A DNA stretch of 64,000 bases from Clostridium jeddahitimonense (GTDB taxonomy: Bacteria > Bacillota > Clostridia > Clostridiales > Clostridiaceae): the NCBI GenBank assembly GCA_000753455.2, contig LM994670.1, forward strand, positions 915,004 to 979,003, written 5' to 3'. Numbering within the stretch: position 1 is the first letter of the stretch; every line of letters starts with the position of its first letter. Shown piece after piece: positions 36,934 through 45,945 of the stretch. The notes under the pieces are model-generated. The model saw only the letters and a program-made list of their open reading frames with translations, was not told the origin of the DNA and did not search any database. Both the position numbers and the translations under genes were made by a program.

Positions 36934-37563
36934 ATGAAAACAATAATATATTTAACTAGACATGGTCAGACAGAATGGAATCTTGAAAGAAGATTGCAGG
37001 GGAGAGGGAACTCACCTTTAACAGAAGCAGGTATAGAAAGAGCTAAAGAGTTAAGGGAAAGAATTAAAGATATAGATATTGATTTTATATATTCAAGTCC
37101 TATAGAAAGAGCTTTAGATACTGCCAATATAATTAAAGGGGAAAAAAATATTGAAGTAATAACTGATGAAGGGTTAATGGAAATGTGCTTTGGTGACTAT
37201 GAAGGTAGAAAAACAGATGAAGTTATGGCGGAAAATCCTTCTTGGAATATTGATCTTATAATGCATGGTGATGTTGAATTATGTGCACCAAATGGTGAGG
37301 ATTTAGCTAGTGTTAGAGCTAGAGTTACTGAAACTATGGATAGAATAATAGAAGAAAATAGAGGAAAGGCTATTTTAATAGTAACTCATGGAATAACTTT
37401 AAAAGCTTTAATGTATTATTTTAAAGACCAAGAGGTAAATAATGAAGTTATGGGGCAAGCTACATTAACTAAAATAAGTGTAGATGAAAATAATGCTTTT
37501 GATATAGAATTTAAAAATGATGATAGTCATTTTACGGTAAAAGGTCAAAAATTAGGTTGGTAG
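36934..37563 (+). CDS. Histidine phosphatase family protein (phosphoglycerate-mutase-like)
   Basis: A 209-residue branch-1 histidine phosphatase. TRHGQTEWN supplies the phosphorylated His10, GRGNSPLTEAG and SSPIERALDTA the phosphate pocket, MEMCFGDYEGR the acid Glu and IVTHGITLK the second His. Its length fits cofactor-independent broad phosphatases (PhoE-like) or alpha-ribazole phosphatase (CobC-like), rather than true glycolytic mutase. The substrate cannot be fixed from sequence. AAAGGAGATAAG precedes the ATG. Confidence 0.88.
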   Translation: MKTIIYLTRHGQTEWNLERRLQGRGNSPLTEAGIERAKELRERIKDIDIDFIYSSPIERALDTANIIKGEKNIEVITDEGLMEMCFGDYEGRKTDEVMAENPSWNIDLIMHGDVELCAPNGEDLASVRARVTETMDRIIEENRGKAILIVTHGITLKALMYYFKDQEVNNEVMGQATLTKISVDENNAFDIEFKNDDSHFTVKGQKLGW

Positions 37564-37645
37564 ATTTTTTATTATCAAGGTATTTAAGAAAAGTATAAGC
37601 AAGTTGTTAAGGAATTTTTAGATAATGTTGGTTAATAAATATAAA

Positions 37646-37680
37646 GGTCTGTTAAATAAATAAGTTTAACAGGCTTTTAA
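37646..37680 (+). terminator. Probable terminator
   Basis: CTGTTAAA pairs with TTTAACAG, with GG/GC at the base of the stem, followed by CTTTTAATT. Confidence 0.55.
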
Positions 37681-37737
37681 TTATGATATAATTTACTAAA
37701 TAATATAATTTTTAAAAGTATAAAAGGAGTGGAGAGA

Positions 37738-39141
37738 ATGTATAGAAAACAAATAGAAGAATACTTTAACTTACATAAGGATGAAATGTTAGAGGATATA
37801 TGTAAAGTCATAAGAATAAAAAGTGATAGACAGGAACCAAAAGAAAATATGCCTTTTGGAGAAGGTGTAGTAAAAGCTTTAGAGGAATCTTTAAATATTG
37901 CTAAAAATATGGGATTTAAGACAACTAATTATGATAATTATGTGGGAGCTGTAGATTTTAATGATAAGGAAAAGGCTTTAGATATATTAGCGCATTTAGA
38001 TGTAGTTCCTGCTGGAGACGAATGGACAGTAACTAATCCTTATGAGCCTGTTATAAAGGATGGAAAGTTATATGGTAGAGGATCAGCAGATGATAAGGGA
38101 CCTGCAATAGTGGCGTTATATGCTTTAAAGGCAGTTAAAGATTTAAATATTCCATTAAGCAAAAATGTTAGACTTATATTAGGAACTGATGAAGAGTGTG
38201 GAAGCGTAGATATTAAGCATTATTATAAAATAGAAAAAGAAGCTCCTATGACATTTTCACCAGATGCAGATTTCCCAGTTATTAATGTTGAAAAAGGTGG
38301 ATTAAAAGGTTTATTTAACGCAAAATTTAATGAAGATAATAAACTTCCTAGAATAATTTCAGTGAATTCAGGAGTGAAAATTAATGTAATTCCTGATAAA
38401 GCAACTGCAGTAATTCAAGGGGTTAAGAAAGAAGAAGTAGAAAGATATTGTGATAAAACTACTGAACTAACTAAAGTGAAATTTACTGTAACAGAAGAAA
38501 ATGATAATTGTTTAATTAATGCAAAAGGGGTAGGAGGACATGCTGCTCATCCTACAGGAGGAAATAATGCATTAACAGCTATAATTCATTTATTAGCATC
38601 TATGCCATTTGCTAAAAGTGAAGGATTTGATAGAATATGTGCTATAAATAAGTTATTACCTCATGGGGATTATTATGGTGAAGCTCTTGGAGTAAAGATG
38701 TCTGATAAGGTATCGGGAGAGTTAACTTTATCATTTAATATATTTGAGTATAATACCACAGGGTTAAAAGGAACATTTGATTGCAGAGCACCACTATGTG
38801 CCAATGATGAAAACTTAAGAGATGTTGTTTATAAAAACTTAAATGAAAATGGAATTGAATTAGAACCATGCAATGTGTCAGATGGTCATTACGTTGATGA
38901 AAACTCTGATTTTATCCAAACTTTATTAAGATGCTATGAAATGTATAGTGGTAAAAAAGGCGAGTGTATAGCTATTGGAGGAGGTACTTATGTACATCGT
39001 CTAAAAAATGGAGTAGCTTTTGGGTGCACAATGCCTGGAACTGATAATAATATGCATGGCAATGATGAATTTGCAGTAGTAGATGAATTATTATTAAGTG
39101 CTAAAATATTTACACAGGCTATAATAGAATTATGTAAATAA
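37738..39141 (+). CDS. pepV: Dipeptidase PepV (M20 metallopeptidase)
   Basis: A 467-residue zinc dipeptidase that splits short peptides inside the cell. Metal and catalytic motifs are clear: LAHLDVVPAGDEW, the GRGSADDKGP block, GTDEECGSVDI and the DADFPVINVEKG segment specific to PepV/Sapep-type enzymes; a lid domain covers about 185-320, with HAAHPTGGNNAL in it. The start is the ATG at 37738 with AAGGAG eight bases upstream; an in-frame GTG inside that ribosome site is unlikely. The PH-domain gene follows after 41 bases. Confidence 0.92.
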   Translation: MYRKQIEEYFNLHKDEMLEDICKVIRIKSDRQEPKENMPFGEGVVKALEESLNIAKNMGFKTTNYDNYVGAVDFNDKEKALDILAHLDVVPAGDEWTVTNPYEPVIKDGKLYGRGSADDKGPAIVALYALKAVKDLNIPLSKNVRLILGTDEECGSVDIKHYYKIEKEAPMTFSPDADFPVINVEKGGLKGLFNAKFNEDNKLPRIISVNSGVKINVIPDKATAVIQGVKKEEVERYCDKTTELTKVKFTVTEENDNCLINAKGVGGHAAHPTGGNNALTAIIHLLASMPFAKSEGFDRICAINKLLPHGDYYGEALGVKMSDKVSGELTLSFNIFEYNTTGLKGTFDCRAPLCANDENLRDVVYKNLNENGIELEPCNVSDGHYVDENSDFIQTLLRCYEMYSGKKGECIAIGGGTYVHRLKNGVAFGCTMPGTDNNMHGNDEFAVVDELLLSAKIFTQAIIELCK

Positions 39142-39182
39142 TAATATAGTATAATAAGTTTAGAATATAGGAGTGATATAAA

Positions 39183-39560
39183 ATGGGTTTATTTAATGGA
39201 ATTATAGGAAATGCATCAGAAGTTGATATAAATAAAGTTAGTCAAGAGTATGATAAGCTATTAGGACCAAGTGAAAGAATAGAAAAAGCATATAAACTAA
39301 TTAGAGATATGCTTATATTCACTAATAAGAGATTAATAATTGTTGATAAGCAAGGTGTAACAGGCAAGAAAACTGAATATCGTTCAGTACCATATAGAGC
39401 TATTACTAACTTCTCAGTAGAAACAGCAGGTCATTTTGATTTAGATGCAGAACTTAAGATTTATATTTCAGGAATGAGCATGCCAATAGAAAAGACATTC
39501 AGCAGTGGATGTAATATATATGAGGTGCAAGCTATACTTGCAGAATATTGTAGTAGATAA
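39183..39560 (+). CDS. Bacterial PH-domain protein
   Basis: A 125-residue single-domain protein of the bacterial pleckstrin-homology-like (bPH, YvbH-type) family. The beta-rich run IFTNKRLIIVDKQGVTGKKTEY and YRAITNFSVETAGHFDLDAEL is typical. No catalytic residues are expected; such proteins form rings or bind partners, and their roles are mostly unknown. It is cytosolic. It may be co-transcribed with pepV (gap of 41 bases). Confidence 0.85.
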   Translation: MGLFNGIIGNASEVDINKVSQEYDKLLGPSERIEKAYKLIRDMLIFTNKRLIIVDKQGVTGKKTEYRSVPYRAITNFSVETAGHFDLDAELKIYISGMSMPIEKTFSSGCNIYEVQAILAEYCSR

Positions 39561-39578
39561 GTAATAGGAGATATGGTT

Positions 39579-39641
39579 ATGTGGATAAGGGTACAAGATG
39601 AAAAGATATATGTAATGCCAGAATCAAATATAATATATTAA
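39579..39641 (+). CDS. Possible 20-residue small protein
   Basis: MWIRVQDEKIYVMPESNIIY follows TAGGAGAT at good spacing and precedes a terminator. It could equally be a chance frame, or the remnant of a longer gene. Low confidence. Confidence 0.2.
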   Translation: MWIRVQDEKIYVMPESNIIY

Positions 39642-39652
39642 TTAAAATATAG

Positions 39653-39690
39653 AGTGTAGTTATAGCTTAGGTTGTAGCTACACTTTTTTA
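39653..39690 (+). terminator. Terminator behind the PH-domain gene
   Basis: AGTGTAGTTATAG pairs with TTGTAGCTACACT using two G-U pairs, followed by TTTTTTATTTT. Confidence 0.75.
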
Positions 39691-39754
39691 TTTTAAGAGT
39701 ATTAGTATATAAATTTTTGAAAAAATGTTATTATATTATTAGAAAAATATTCAA

Positions 39755-39779
39755 TTAAATACATAAAAAGTATTTAATT
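39755..39779 (+). promoter_or_regulatory. Hairpin in the metF leader, possible attenuator or operator
   Basis: ATTAAATAC and GTATTTAAT form a 9-bp perfect inverted repeat with a 7-base gap, followed by TTTTAG, only about 25 bases before the metF start. No S-box (SAM riboswitch) or T-box is visible in the short leader. Confidence 0.35.
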
Positions 39780-39803
39780 TTTAGAGAGAAATGGGGGCTA
39801 TAG

Positions 39804-40685
39804 ATGAATATTAGAGATATATTTGATCAAAAGAAGCTAGTATTTTCCTTTGAGGTATTTCCACCTAAAAATACCTCACCAATAAAAAATATATATAAGG
39901 CTTTAAATGAATTAGTGAAATTAGAACCAGACTTTATAAGTGTTACCTATGGGGCAGGAAGAAGCACTGTAAATAATAAGACCACAGAGATATCATCACT
40001 AATAAAAAATATTTATGGGATTGAGGCGTTGGCACATTTAACTTGTATTTCATCAACTAGAGAGCGAATAAGCGATATAACTGAAAGATTAAGACTTGAG
40101 GATGTTGAAAATATATTAGCTCTTAGAGGTGATGATAATGGTACAAGTTGTGGAGATTTTAAGTATGCGAATGAATTAATAAGTTATGTTAAAGGGAACA
40201 AAAATTTTAATATAATAGCTGCATGTTATCCAGAGGGACATATTGAAAATAGAGATGTTAAATTGGAAATTGATAATATAGAAAGAAAAATTGAATGTGG
40301 TGTAACTAGCTTCATTTCGCAGTTGTTTTTAGATAATAATACTTATTATGAATTTTTAGAAGAGGTATATAAAAGAAATATTAAAACTAAGATACAAGCA
40401 GGAATAATGCCTGTTATAAATGCGAAACAAATGAAGAGAATAACAGAGCTATGTGGAGCGACTATACCTTTAAAGTTTAAAAAGATAATGGAGATGTACG
40501 AAAATAATCCTGAAGCATTAACACAGGCAGGTATAGCATATGCAACAGATCAGATAATAGATTTATCATCCAGTAGAGTAGATGGTATTCATCTGTACAC
40601 TATGAATAATCCATATGTTGCTAAGAATATAAGTAAGAATATAGGGAAAATAATAAATTCAATAAATGAAGTTCAAAATGTATAG
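39804..40685 (+). CDS. metF: 5,10-Methylenetetrahydrofolate reductase
   Basis: Reduces methylenetetrahydrofolate to the methyl form used by methionine synthase. The 293-residue flavoprotein shows FSFEVFPPKN at the start of the barrel, FISVTYGAGRST, AHLTCISSTRE, ILALRGDDN and QLFLDNNTYYEF. All are MetF hallmarks. It begins a methyl-cycle operon: luxS follows after 19 bases and then the metH reactivation and metH genes, so the product is handed to MetH. AGAGAGAAATGGGGG lies upstream. Confidence 0.93.
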   Translation: MNIRDIFDQKKLVFSFEVFPPKNTSPIKNIYKALNELVKLEPDFISVTYGAGRSTVNNKTTEISSLIKNIYGIEALAHLTCISSTRERISDITERLRLEDVENILALRGDDNGTSCGDFKYANELISYVKGNKNFNIIAACYPEGHIENRDVKLEIDNIERKIECGVTSFISQLFLDNNTYYEFLEEVYKRNIKTKIQAGIMPVINAKQMKRITELCGATIPLKFKKIMEMYENNPEALTQAGIAYATDQIIDLSSSRVDGIHLYTMNNPYVAKNISKNIGKIINSINEVQNV

Positions 40686-40704
40686 TTAAAAAGGAGATTG
40701 TGAG

Positions 40705-41160
40705 ATGGAAAAAGTAGAAAGTTTTGAATTAGATCACAGAAAGGTAAAGGCACCTTATATAAGAAAATGTTGTGTATTAGGTGGAGAGAAAGGTGATAAA
40801 GTAAGTAAGTTTGACATTAGATTTCTTCAACCTAATAAAGAAGCTTTTGGGACAGCAGCTATGCATGGGTTAGAGCATTTATTAGCACATACTTTAAGAG
40901 ATAAGTTAGAAGGTGTAATAGACTTATCACCAATGGGTTGTAGAACCGGTTTTTATTTAACTATTTGGGGAGATAGAAACTGTAATGACATAAAGGAAGC
41001 AGTAGAGTATTCATTAAATAAAGTTTTAGAAGCAACAGAAGTTCCGGCAAAAAATGAAGTGCAATGTGGTAATTATAGAGATTTATCATTATTTGGAGCA
41101 CAAGAATATGCTAAGGAAGCATTAGAAAAAGGGTTTTCACTTAATATTTATGGAGAATAA
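40705..41160 (+). CDS. luxS: S-ribosylhomocysteine lyase
   Basis: Splits S-ribosylhomocysteine to homocysteine and the autoinducer-2 precursor DPD. The 151 residues have the iron/zinc site HGLEHLLAHTLR (HxxEH) and the third ligand Cys in VQCGNYRDLSLFG, with MGCRTGFYL as the other catalytic Cys. Its place inside a metF-metH operon stresses the homocysteine recycling role over quorum sensing. The Pfs nucleosidase gene that makes its substrate is not in the window. The next gene overlaps its end by 11 bases. Confidence 0.96.
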   Translation: MEKVESFELDHRKVKAPYIRKCCVLGGEKGDKVSKFDIRFLQPNKEAFGTAAMHGLEHLLAHTLRDKLEGVIDLSPMGCRTGFYLTIWGDRNCNDIKEAVEYSLNKVLEATEVPAKNEVQCGNYRDLSLFGAQEYAKEALEKGFSLNIYGE

Positions 41161-41824
41161 CTTAAAAATTGATATAAATGAGGTATTGAGATATCTAGGA
41201 TATAGAGGTCAAGAAGTAACAAAGGAACTTATAAAAGATGTTGAAGAAACTATTAAAGAAGGCAAAGCATTATTTAAGCCTAAGTATGTTTATAGAGAAT
41301 TTAATATAGTAAAAGAGAATCATGAAATATTATTACTGGGAAGTAACTTAATTTTAAAAGGTAAAGACATATATAATTTATTAAAAAGTAGTGATAAATG
41401 TATAGTTATGGCGGCGACTATTGGAAGTGATATAGAAAGAAAAGTTAAGCTTTATAGCAAATATAATTTGACTAAAGCATTAATATTAGATTCTTGTGCC
41501 ACAACAGCTATTGAAGAAGTATGTGATAATTTACAAGAAAGTATAAGTAAAGGAATACTTAAAGGTGAAGAAAAATTCACCTTTAGGTATGGTCCAGGAT
41601 ACGGAGATTTAGCTTTAGATATACAAAAAGAAATTGTATCTATACTAGATTGTGAGAGAAAAATAGGTCTTAAGGTTTCAGGTGATATGGTTCTATTTCC
41701 TAGGAAATCTGTAACAGCAATAATAGGGATAACTAATAAAGAGAGAAGCAAAGATAAATGCAAGGATTGTAATAACTTTGAAAGATGTAGCTATAGAAAA
41801 GGGGATAAGAGGTGTGGATGTTAG
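41150..41824 (+). CDS. Vitamin B12-dependent methionine synthase activation-domain protein
   Basis: A 224-residue stand-alone protein similar to the activation (reactivation) domain that is the C-terminus of long MetH enzymes. It shows SDKCIVMAATIGSDIERKV, ILDSCATTAIEEVCD and FRYGPGYGD. It probably supports reductive methylation of inactive cob(II)alamin on the short MetH encoded next. The tail CKDCNNFERCSYRKGDKRCGC in two parts is very Cys-rich and may hold an iron-sulfur cluster, giving it a built-in electron path. It overlaps luxS by 11 bases and metH by 11 bases, pointing to translational coupling. Confidence 0.88.
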   Translation: MENNLKIDINEVLRYLGYRGQEVTKELIKDVEETIKEGKALFKPKYVYREFNIVKENHEILLLGSNLILKGKDIYNLLKSSDKCIVMAATIGSDIERKVKLYSKYNLTKALILDSCATTAIEEVCDNLQESISKGILKGEEKFTFRYGPGYGDLALDIQKEIVSILDCERKIGLKVSGDMVLFPRKSVTAIIGITNKERSKDKCKDCNNFERCSYRKGDKRCGC

Positions 41825-44198
41825 AGAGTTAATAAAAGAAAGAGTGGTTATATTTGATGGAGCTATGGGAACTATGCTTCAAAAAAGAGGATTAAAGCTA
41901 GGAGAAAATCCAGAAATAATTAATTTCACAAATGAAGAGATAGTAATTGATATACATAAAGAATACATAAAAGCTGGAGCAGATATCATAACTACAAATA
42001 CCTTTGGGGCTAATGAAGTTAAATTAAAAAACACACCATATTCAGTAGAAAAAGTTATAGCAAAAGCAGTAACTTTAGCTAAGAAGGCAAGCTTTGGAGA
42101 AGATGTATTAGTAGCTTTAGATATAGGGCCAATAGGAGAACTTATAGAACCAATGGGAACATTATCTTTTGATAATGCAGTAAAGATATTTAAAAGGGTG
42201 GTAAAGATTGGAGAAAAGGCTGGAGTAGATTTGATTTTAATAGAAACTATGACGGACCTTTATGAAATGAAAGCTGCAATATTAGCCTCCAAAGAAGAAA
42301 CATCATTACCGATATTTGCAACTATTACCTTTGAGGAAGATGGAAGAACTTTTACAGGCTGTTTACCAGAGAGTATGGCGATAACTTTAGAAGCTCTAGG
42401 AGTGGATGCGCTTGGAGTAAATTGCTCTTTAGGACCAAAAGAACTTTTGCCAATTGTAAAAAGAGTAGTTTCAAACACTAATATTCCAGTAATGGTACAA
42501 CCTAATGCGGGGTTACCTAAGATTATTGATGATGAAACTATATATGATATTATTGCTTTAGAGTTTAGGGAGAGAGTAGAGGAATTTATAAAGTCAGGGG
42601 TGTCTATTGTAGGAGGATGCTGTGGAACAACACCAGAATTTATAGAAGAATTATCTAAACTTAAGAACTTAGAGATATTAGACAGAAAAAATATTATTAA
42701 GTCTGTACTAACAACACCTTCTAAAGTTGTTGAAGTAAATGAAGTAAGGGTTGTTGGGGAAAGAATAAATCCTACAGGAAAGAAGTTATTTAAAGAAGCT
42801 CTTAAGAAAAATGATTTAGATTATATAATAAGACAAGCTATAGAACAAGTTGAAGCAGGGGCGGAGCTTTTAGATGTTAATGTTGGATTACCTGAAATAA
42901 ATGAAGAAGAAGCTATTGTTAAGATAATTAAAGAAATCCAATCTATTTTAGATATACCCCTTCAGATAGATTCTAATGATCCAAAGGTTATAGAGAAAGC
43001 TTTAAGATATTATAATGGTAAACCTATAGTTAATTCTGTAAATGGCGATGATAATATTTTAGATAGCATTTTACCTATAGTTAAGAAGTATGGGGCTGCT
43101 GTAGTAGGACTAACTTTAGATAGTAATGGAATACCTAACAAAGCTATAGATAGATTTAAGATAGCAGAAAAGATAGTAAATAGAGCTTTAGAGTATGGAA
43201 TAAAAAGTGAGGATATATATATAGACCCATTAACACTTACTGTATCTGCACAACAAGAAGAGGTAGTAGAAACATTAAAAGCTCTAAAAATGATAAAAGA
43301 AAAGTTAGGTGTTAAAACAGTATTAGGTGTATCTAACATATCCTTTGGAATGCCTATGAGAGAAATGATAAATGAGACATTTTTAGTAATGGCTATGGAA
43401 GCTGGACTAGATTTACCAATAATAAATCCTAATAAAGAAAGCATGATGGGAGCTATTAGAGCCTTTAAGGTGTTAAAGAATTTTGACAAAAATGGAGCGT
43501 CATATATAGAGGCATATGGAAAAAATAAAAATATAGTAGAAAGTAAAGTAGAAAATATAGATATTGAAAGTTTAGAGAGTTGTATTATAAAAGGATTAAA
43601 ATCTTCTACAAGAAATATTACAATAAAGCTTTTAGAAGCAAAAAAAGAATTAGATATAGTTAATGAAGATTTAATACCAGCTTTAGATAAGGTTGGGAAA
43701 AAGTATGAAAGCGGTGAGATTTTCTTACCGCAGTTAATTCAAGCTGCTGAAACTGTAAAAGTAGCCTTTGATATTATAAAAGAAAGACTCGTATTAAATG
43801 ATAAAGAAAGTTCTGTAGGGAAAGGTAAGATTATTTTGGCTACAGTTCAGGGTGATATTCATGATATAGGAAAGAACATAGTTAAGGTTATACTAGAGAA
43901 TTATGGTTATGACATAATTGATTTAGGTAAAGACGTAAGAGTAGAAAAGGTAGTAGAAGAGGCTTTAAAAAATGATGTTAAGTTAGTTGGGCTTAGCGCT
44001 CTTATGACGACAACAATAAAATCTATGAAAAAGACTATACGAGAATTAAAAAATAATGGATTTAAAGGATATGTTATGGTTGGAGGAGCTGTTGTAACCG
44101 AAGAGTATGCTCAAAAAATAGGAGCTGATTATTATGCAAAAGATGCTAATGATTCTGTAAAGATAGCTAAAGAAGTTTTTAATAGGGGGATAATATGA
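41814..44198 (+). CDS. metH: Cobalamin-dependent methionine synthase, short form
   Basis: Transfers methyl from methyltetrahydrofolate through cobalamin to homocysteine. With the GTG start at 41814 the protein has 794 residues: a homocysteine domain (about 1-290) with zinc ligands Cys204, Cys269 and Cys270, a pterin domain (about 310-555) with RINPTGKKLFKEAL, and cap plus B12-binding domains (about 575-794) with the base-off motif DIHDIG (His683). The SAM-binding reactivation domain of long MetH is absent and is supplied by the upstream gene. The start is preferred because AAAGGGG lies nine bases upstream; a TTG 12 codons earlier lacks a site. The next gene overlaps by four bases. Confidence 0.93.
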   Translation: MDVRELIKERVVIFDGAMGTMLQKRGLKLGENPEIINFTNEEIVIDIHKEYIKAGADIITTNTFGANEVKLKNTPYSVEKVIAKAVTLAKKASFGEDVLVALDIGPIGELIEPMGTLSFDNAVKIFKRVVKIGEKAGVDLILIETMTDLYEMKAAILASKEETSLPIFATITFEEDGRTFTGCLPESMAITLEALGVDALGVNCSLGPKELLPIVKRVVSNTNIPVMVQPNAGLPKIIDDETIYDIIALEFRERVEEFIKSGVSIVGGCCGTTPEFIEELSKLKNLEILDRKNIIKSVLTTPSKVVEVNEVRVVGERINPTGKKLFKEALKKNDLDYIIRQAIEQVEAGAELLDVNVGLPEINEEEAIVKIIKEIQSILDIPLQIDSNDPKVIEKALRYYNGKPIVNSVNGDDNILDSILPIVKKYGAAVVGLTLDSNGIPNKAIDRFKIAEKIVNRALEYGIKSEDIYIDPLTLTVSAQQEEVVETLKALKMIKEKLGVKTVLGVSNISFGMPMREMINETFLVMAMEAGLDLPIINPNKESMMGAIRAFKVLKNFDKNGASYIEAYGKNKNIVESKVENIDIESLESCIIKGLKSSTRNITIKLLEAKKELDIVNEDLIPALDKVGKKYESGEIFLPQLIQAAETVKVAFDIIKERLVLNDKESSVGKGKIILATVQGDIHDIGKNIVKVILENYGYDIIDLGKDVRVEKVVEEALKNDVKLVGLSALMTTTIKSMKKTIRELKNNGFKGYVMVGGAVVTEEYAQKIGADYYAKDANDSVKIAKEVFNRGII

Positions 44199-45307
44199 GG
44201 AACCAAAATTATTTAAAAAAGGCTTTAAAACTAATAGGAATTATACTTATAGCTATGGTTGCAATAGTTGGTTCCTATGTTGCATATATGAGTATTCAAT
44301 ACTATAGAATTGAAGATAATGTGCTAGTAGAAGCTGAGAATAATTCTGATATGATTCTTACAGCTAAAGAAGAGCATTCAGTAATAACATATAATATTGG
44401 ATTTGGAGCATATAATCATGAGTTTTCCTTCTTTATGGATAGTGGAGTTATGAAAGATGGGACAAATGTTAAAGGTAGTGATTCTAAGGCTGAAAGTAAA
44501 GAAGTTGTAATTGAAAATACTAATAATTCAATAAAGTTTGTAGATGAACTAGATGCTGATTTCTATCTATTTCAAGAAGTAGATACTAAATCTACTCGTA
44601 GTCATAACGTAAATCAATATGAAATGCTAAAAGAGTTAGGATCAGAATATTCTTTAAGCTTTGCCAATAATTTTCATTCGGCTTTTTTAATGTATCCATT
44701 AACAGATCCTCATGGATCAGTTAATGCAGGGTTAACTACTATGAGTAAGTATAAAATAAATGAATCTATAAGAAGGCAATATCCTGTTAGTGATGATTTT
44801 ATTACTAAATTTACAGATTTAGATAGATGTTTTTTATTATCTAGAATTCCTGTGGATAATGGTAAAGAATTAGTTTTGATAAATACTCATATGTCAGCTT
44901 ATGACGAAGGTGGACTTATAAGAAAACAACAATTAAAACTTTTAAATGAGGTTTTAAAAGAAGAGTACGACAAGGGGAATTATGTTATTGTTGGAGGAGA
45001 TTTTAATCATGATATAGCTGGTACTAAAGAGGTGTTTAATAGTAATCAAAATGTACCAGAATGGGTATTTGAACTAGATGATAGTGATTTAACGGCAGGG
45101 TATACATTTGCTATAGCAGATAATTCTAGAGAAGTTGCTACTTGTAGAAGTACTGATATGCCATATATAGAAGGAGAAAATTATATGGCAAGTTTAGATG
45201 GATTTATAGTTTCTGATAATATTAAAGATTTCATAGTTGAGAATATGGACACAAATTTTATATCATCTGACCATAACCCAGTATCTTTATATTTTATATT
45301 AGAATAA
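44195..45307 (+). CDS. Membrane-anchored endonuclease/exonuclease/phosphatase family protein
   Basis: A 370-residue EEP-fold hydrolase held by one N-terminal helix (about 10-33) with the catalytic domain outside. EEP motifs are present: TYNIGFGAYN, FLFQEV-like YLFQEVDTKS, INTHMSAYDEGG, VGGDFNHD and the final SSDHNPVSL. Related proteins are phosphodiesterases on nucleic acids, phosphoinositides or sphingomyelin. The substrate is unknown. It overlaps metH in ATGA fashion, so it is co-translated with the methyl-cycle operon even though no functional link is obvious. Confidence 0.85.
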   Translation: MRNQNYLKKALKLIGIILIAMVAIVGSYVAYMSIQYYRIEDNVLVEAENNSDMILTAKEEHSVITYNIGFGAYNHEFSFFMDSGVMKDGTNVKGSDSKAESKEVVIENTNNSIKFVDELDADFYLFQEVDTKSTRSHNVNQYEMLKELGSEYSLSFANNFHSAFLMYPLTDPHGSVNAGLTTMSKYKINESIRRQYPVSDDFITKFTDLDRCFLLSRIPVDNGKELVLINTHMSAYDEGGLIRKQQLKLLNEVLKEEYDKGNYVIVGGDFNHDIAGTKEVFNSNQNVPEWVFELDDSDLTAGYTFAIADNSREVATCRSTDMPYIEGENYMASLDGFIVSDNIKDFIVENMDTNFISSDHNPVSLYFILE

Positions 45308-45335
45308 TAATAATAATAAACGTGAATAATGTTAT

Positions 45336-45369
45336 AAAAAAGCTTAGCTATAAAATGCTAAGCTTTTTT
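45336..45369 (+). terminator. Terminator of the metF-metH operon
   Basis: AAAAAGCTTAGC pairs with GCTAAGCTTTTT and is followed by more T. Confidence 0.85.
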
Positions 45370-45458
45370 GTTTTTAACTTGTTTATAAATAATTAAGTAA
45401 TATCTATATAGTCTTTCTCAAATACTATGATTAATGAAGCGATTAGGAGGCTAAATTT

Positions 45459-45941
45459 ATGGATAAAGAACATGGTGTAAATATTTTTAGGACATATAAA
45501 TTAGACTATATAGGCAAGTATCATTTTTATGAAAAAGATGAATTAATTAAATTTAGAAATGATGGTCAGTACATAATGGATAATTTAGATAAGAGTAATA
45601 GATTTGATTATGATGGAGCATCATATACCTTTACGAAGTTTGGAAATATATCTGAGGGTAAAACAGAAAAAGGTGTGGAGATAACTATCAATAAAGACGA
45701 TTATAATGTGAAAATTAATAATGAAATAGTACATTTAGATTTAATATATAAGATGGATATAAAAGAACTAGAAGACCATTTTAGGATAACAACTAGAATA
45801 AGCGAAAAAGGTGAGGATATATCATGTCTTTTATATATAAACTTAAACGATGGTAAAGATTTCATTAATGCATTAAATAAAGTTAAAGAAAATCAAATAA
45901 AACTATCAAAAGCTAAAGTAGAAAAAGAAGGCGAGAATTAG
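45459..45941 (+). CDS. Unrecognised protein, 160 residues
   Basis: I do not recognise this gene. The product is acidic, soluble and mainly beta-strand by pattern (YKLDYIGKYHFYEKDE, YTFTKFGNISEGK, VEITINKDDYNVKI), possibly a PH-like or barrel fold. It ends in a charged helix (NALNKVKENQIKLSKAKVEK). No signal peptide is present. GATTAGGAGG precedes the ATG. The next unknown gene starts four bases behind its stop, so both are one transcript. Confidence 0.65.
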   Translation: MDKEHGVNIFRTYKLDYIGKYHFYEKDELIKFRNDGQYIMDNLDKSNRFDYDGASYTFTKFGNISEGKTEKGVEITINKDDYNVKINNEIVHLDLIYKMDIKELEDHFRITTRISEKGEDISCLLYINLNDGKDFINALNKVKENQIKLSKAKVEKEGEN

Positions 45942-45945
45942 TATT

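Noticed and set aside
36934..37563. Glycolytic phosphoglycerate mutase
   Set aside because: The length and motif details fit the broad histidine phosphatase group; I have no evidence for the mutase reaction.
39691..39803. SAM riboswitch or T-box in front of metF
   Set aside because: The leader is too short and shows only a 9-bp hairpin; no conserved S-box or T-box elements are visible.
43010..43489. A 159-codon frame on the minus strand
   Set aside because: It lies inside the pterin domain of metH, has no ribosome site or recognisable domain, and is a shadow of the strong plus-strand gene.
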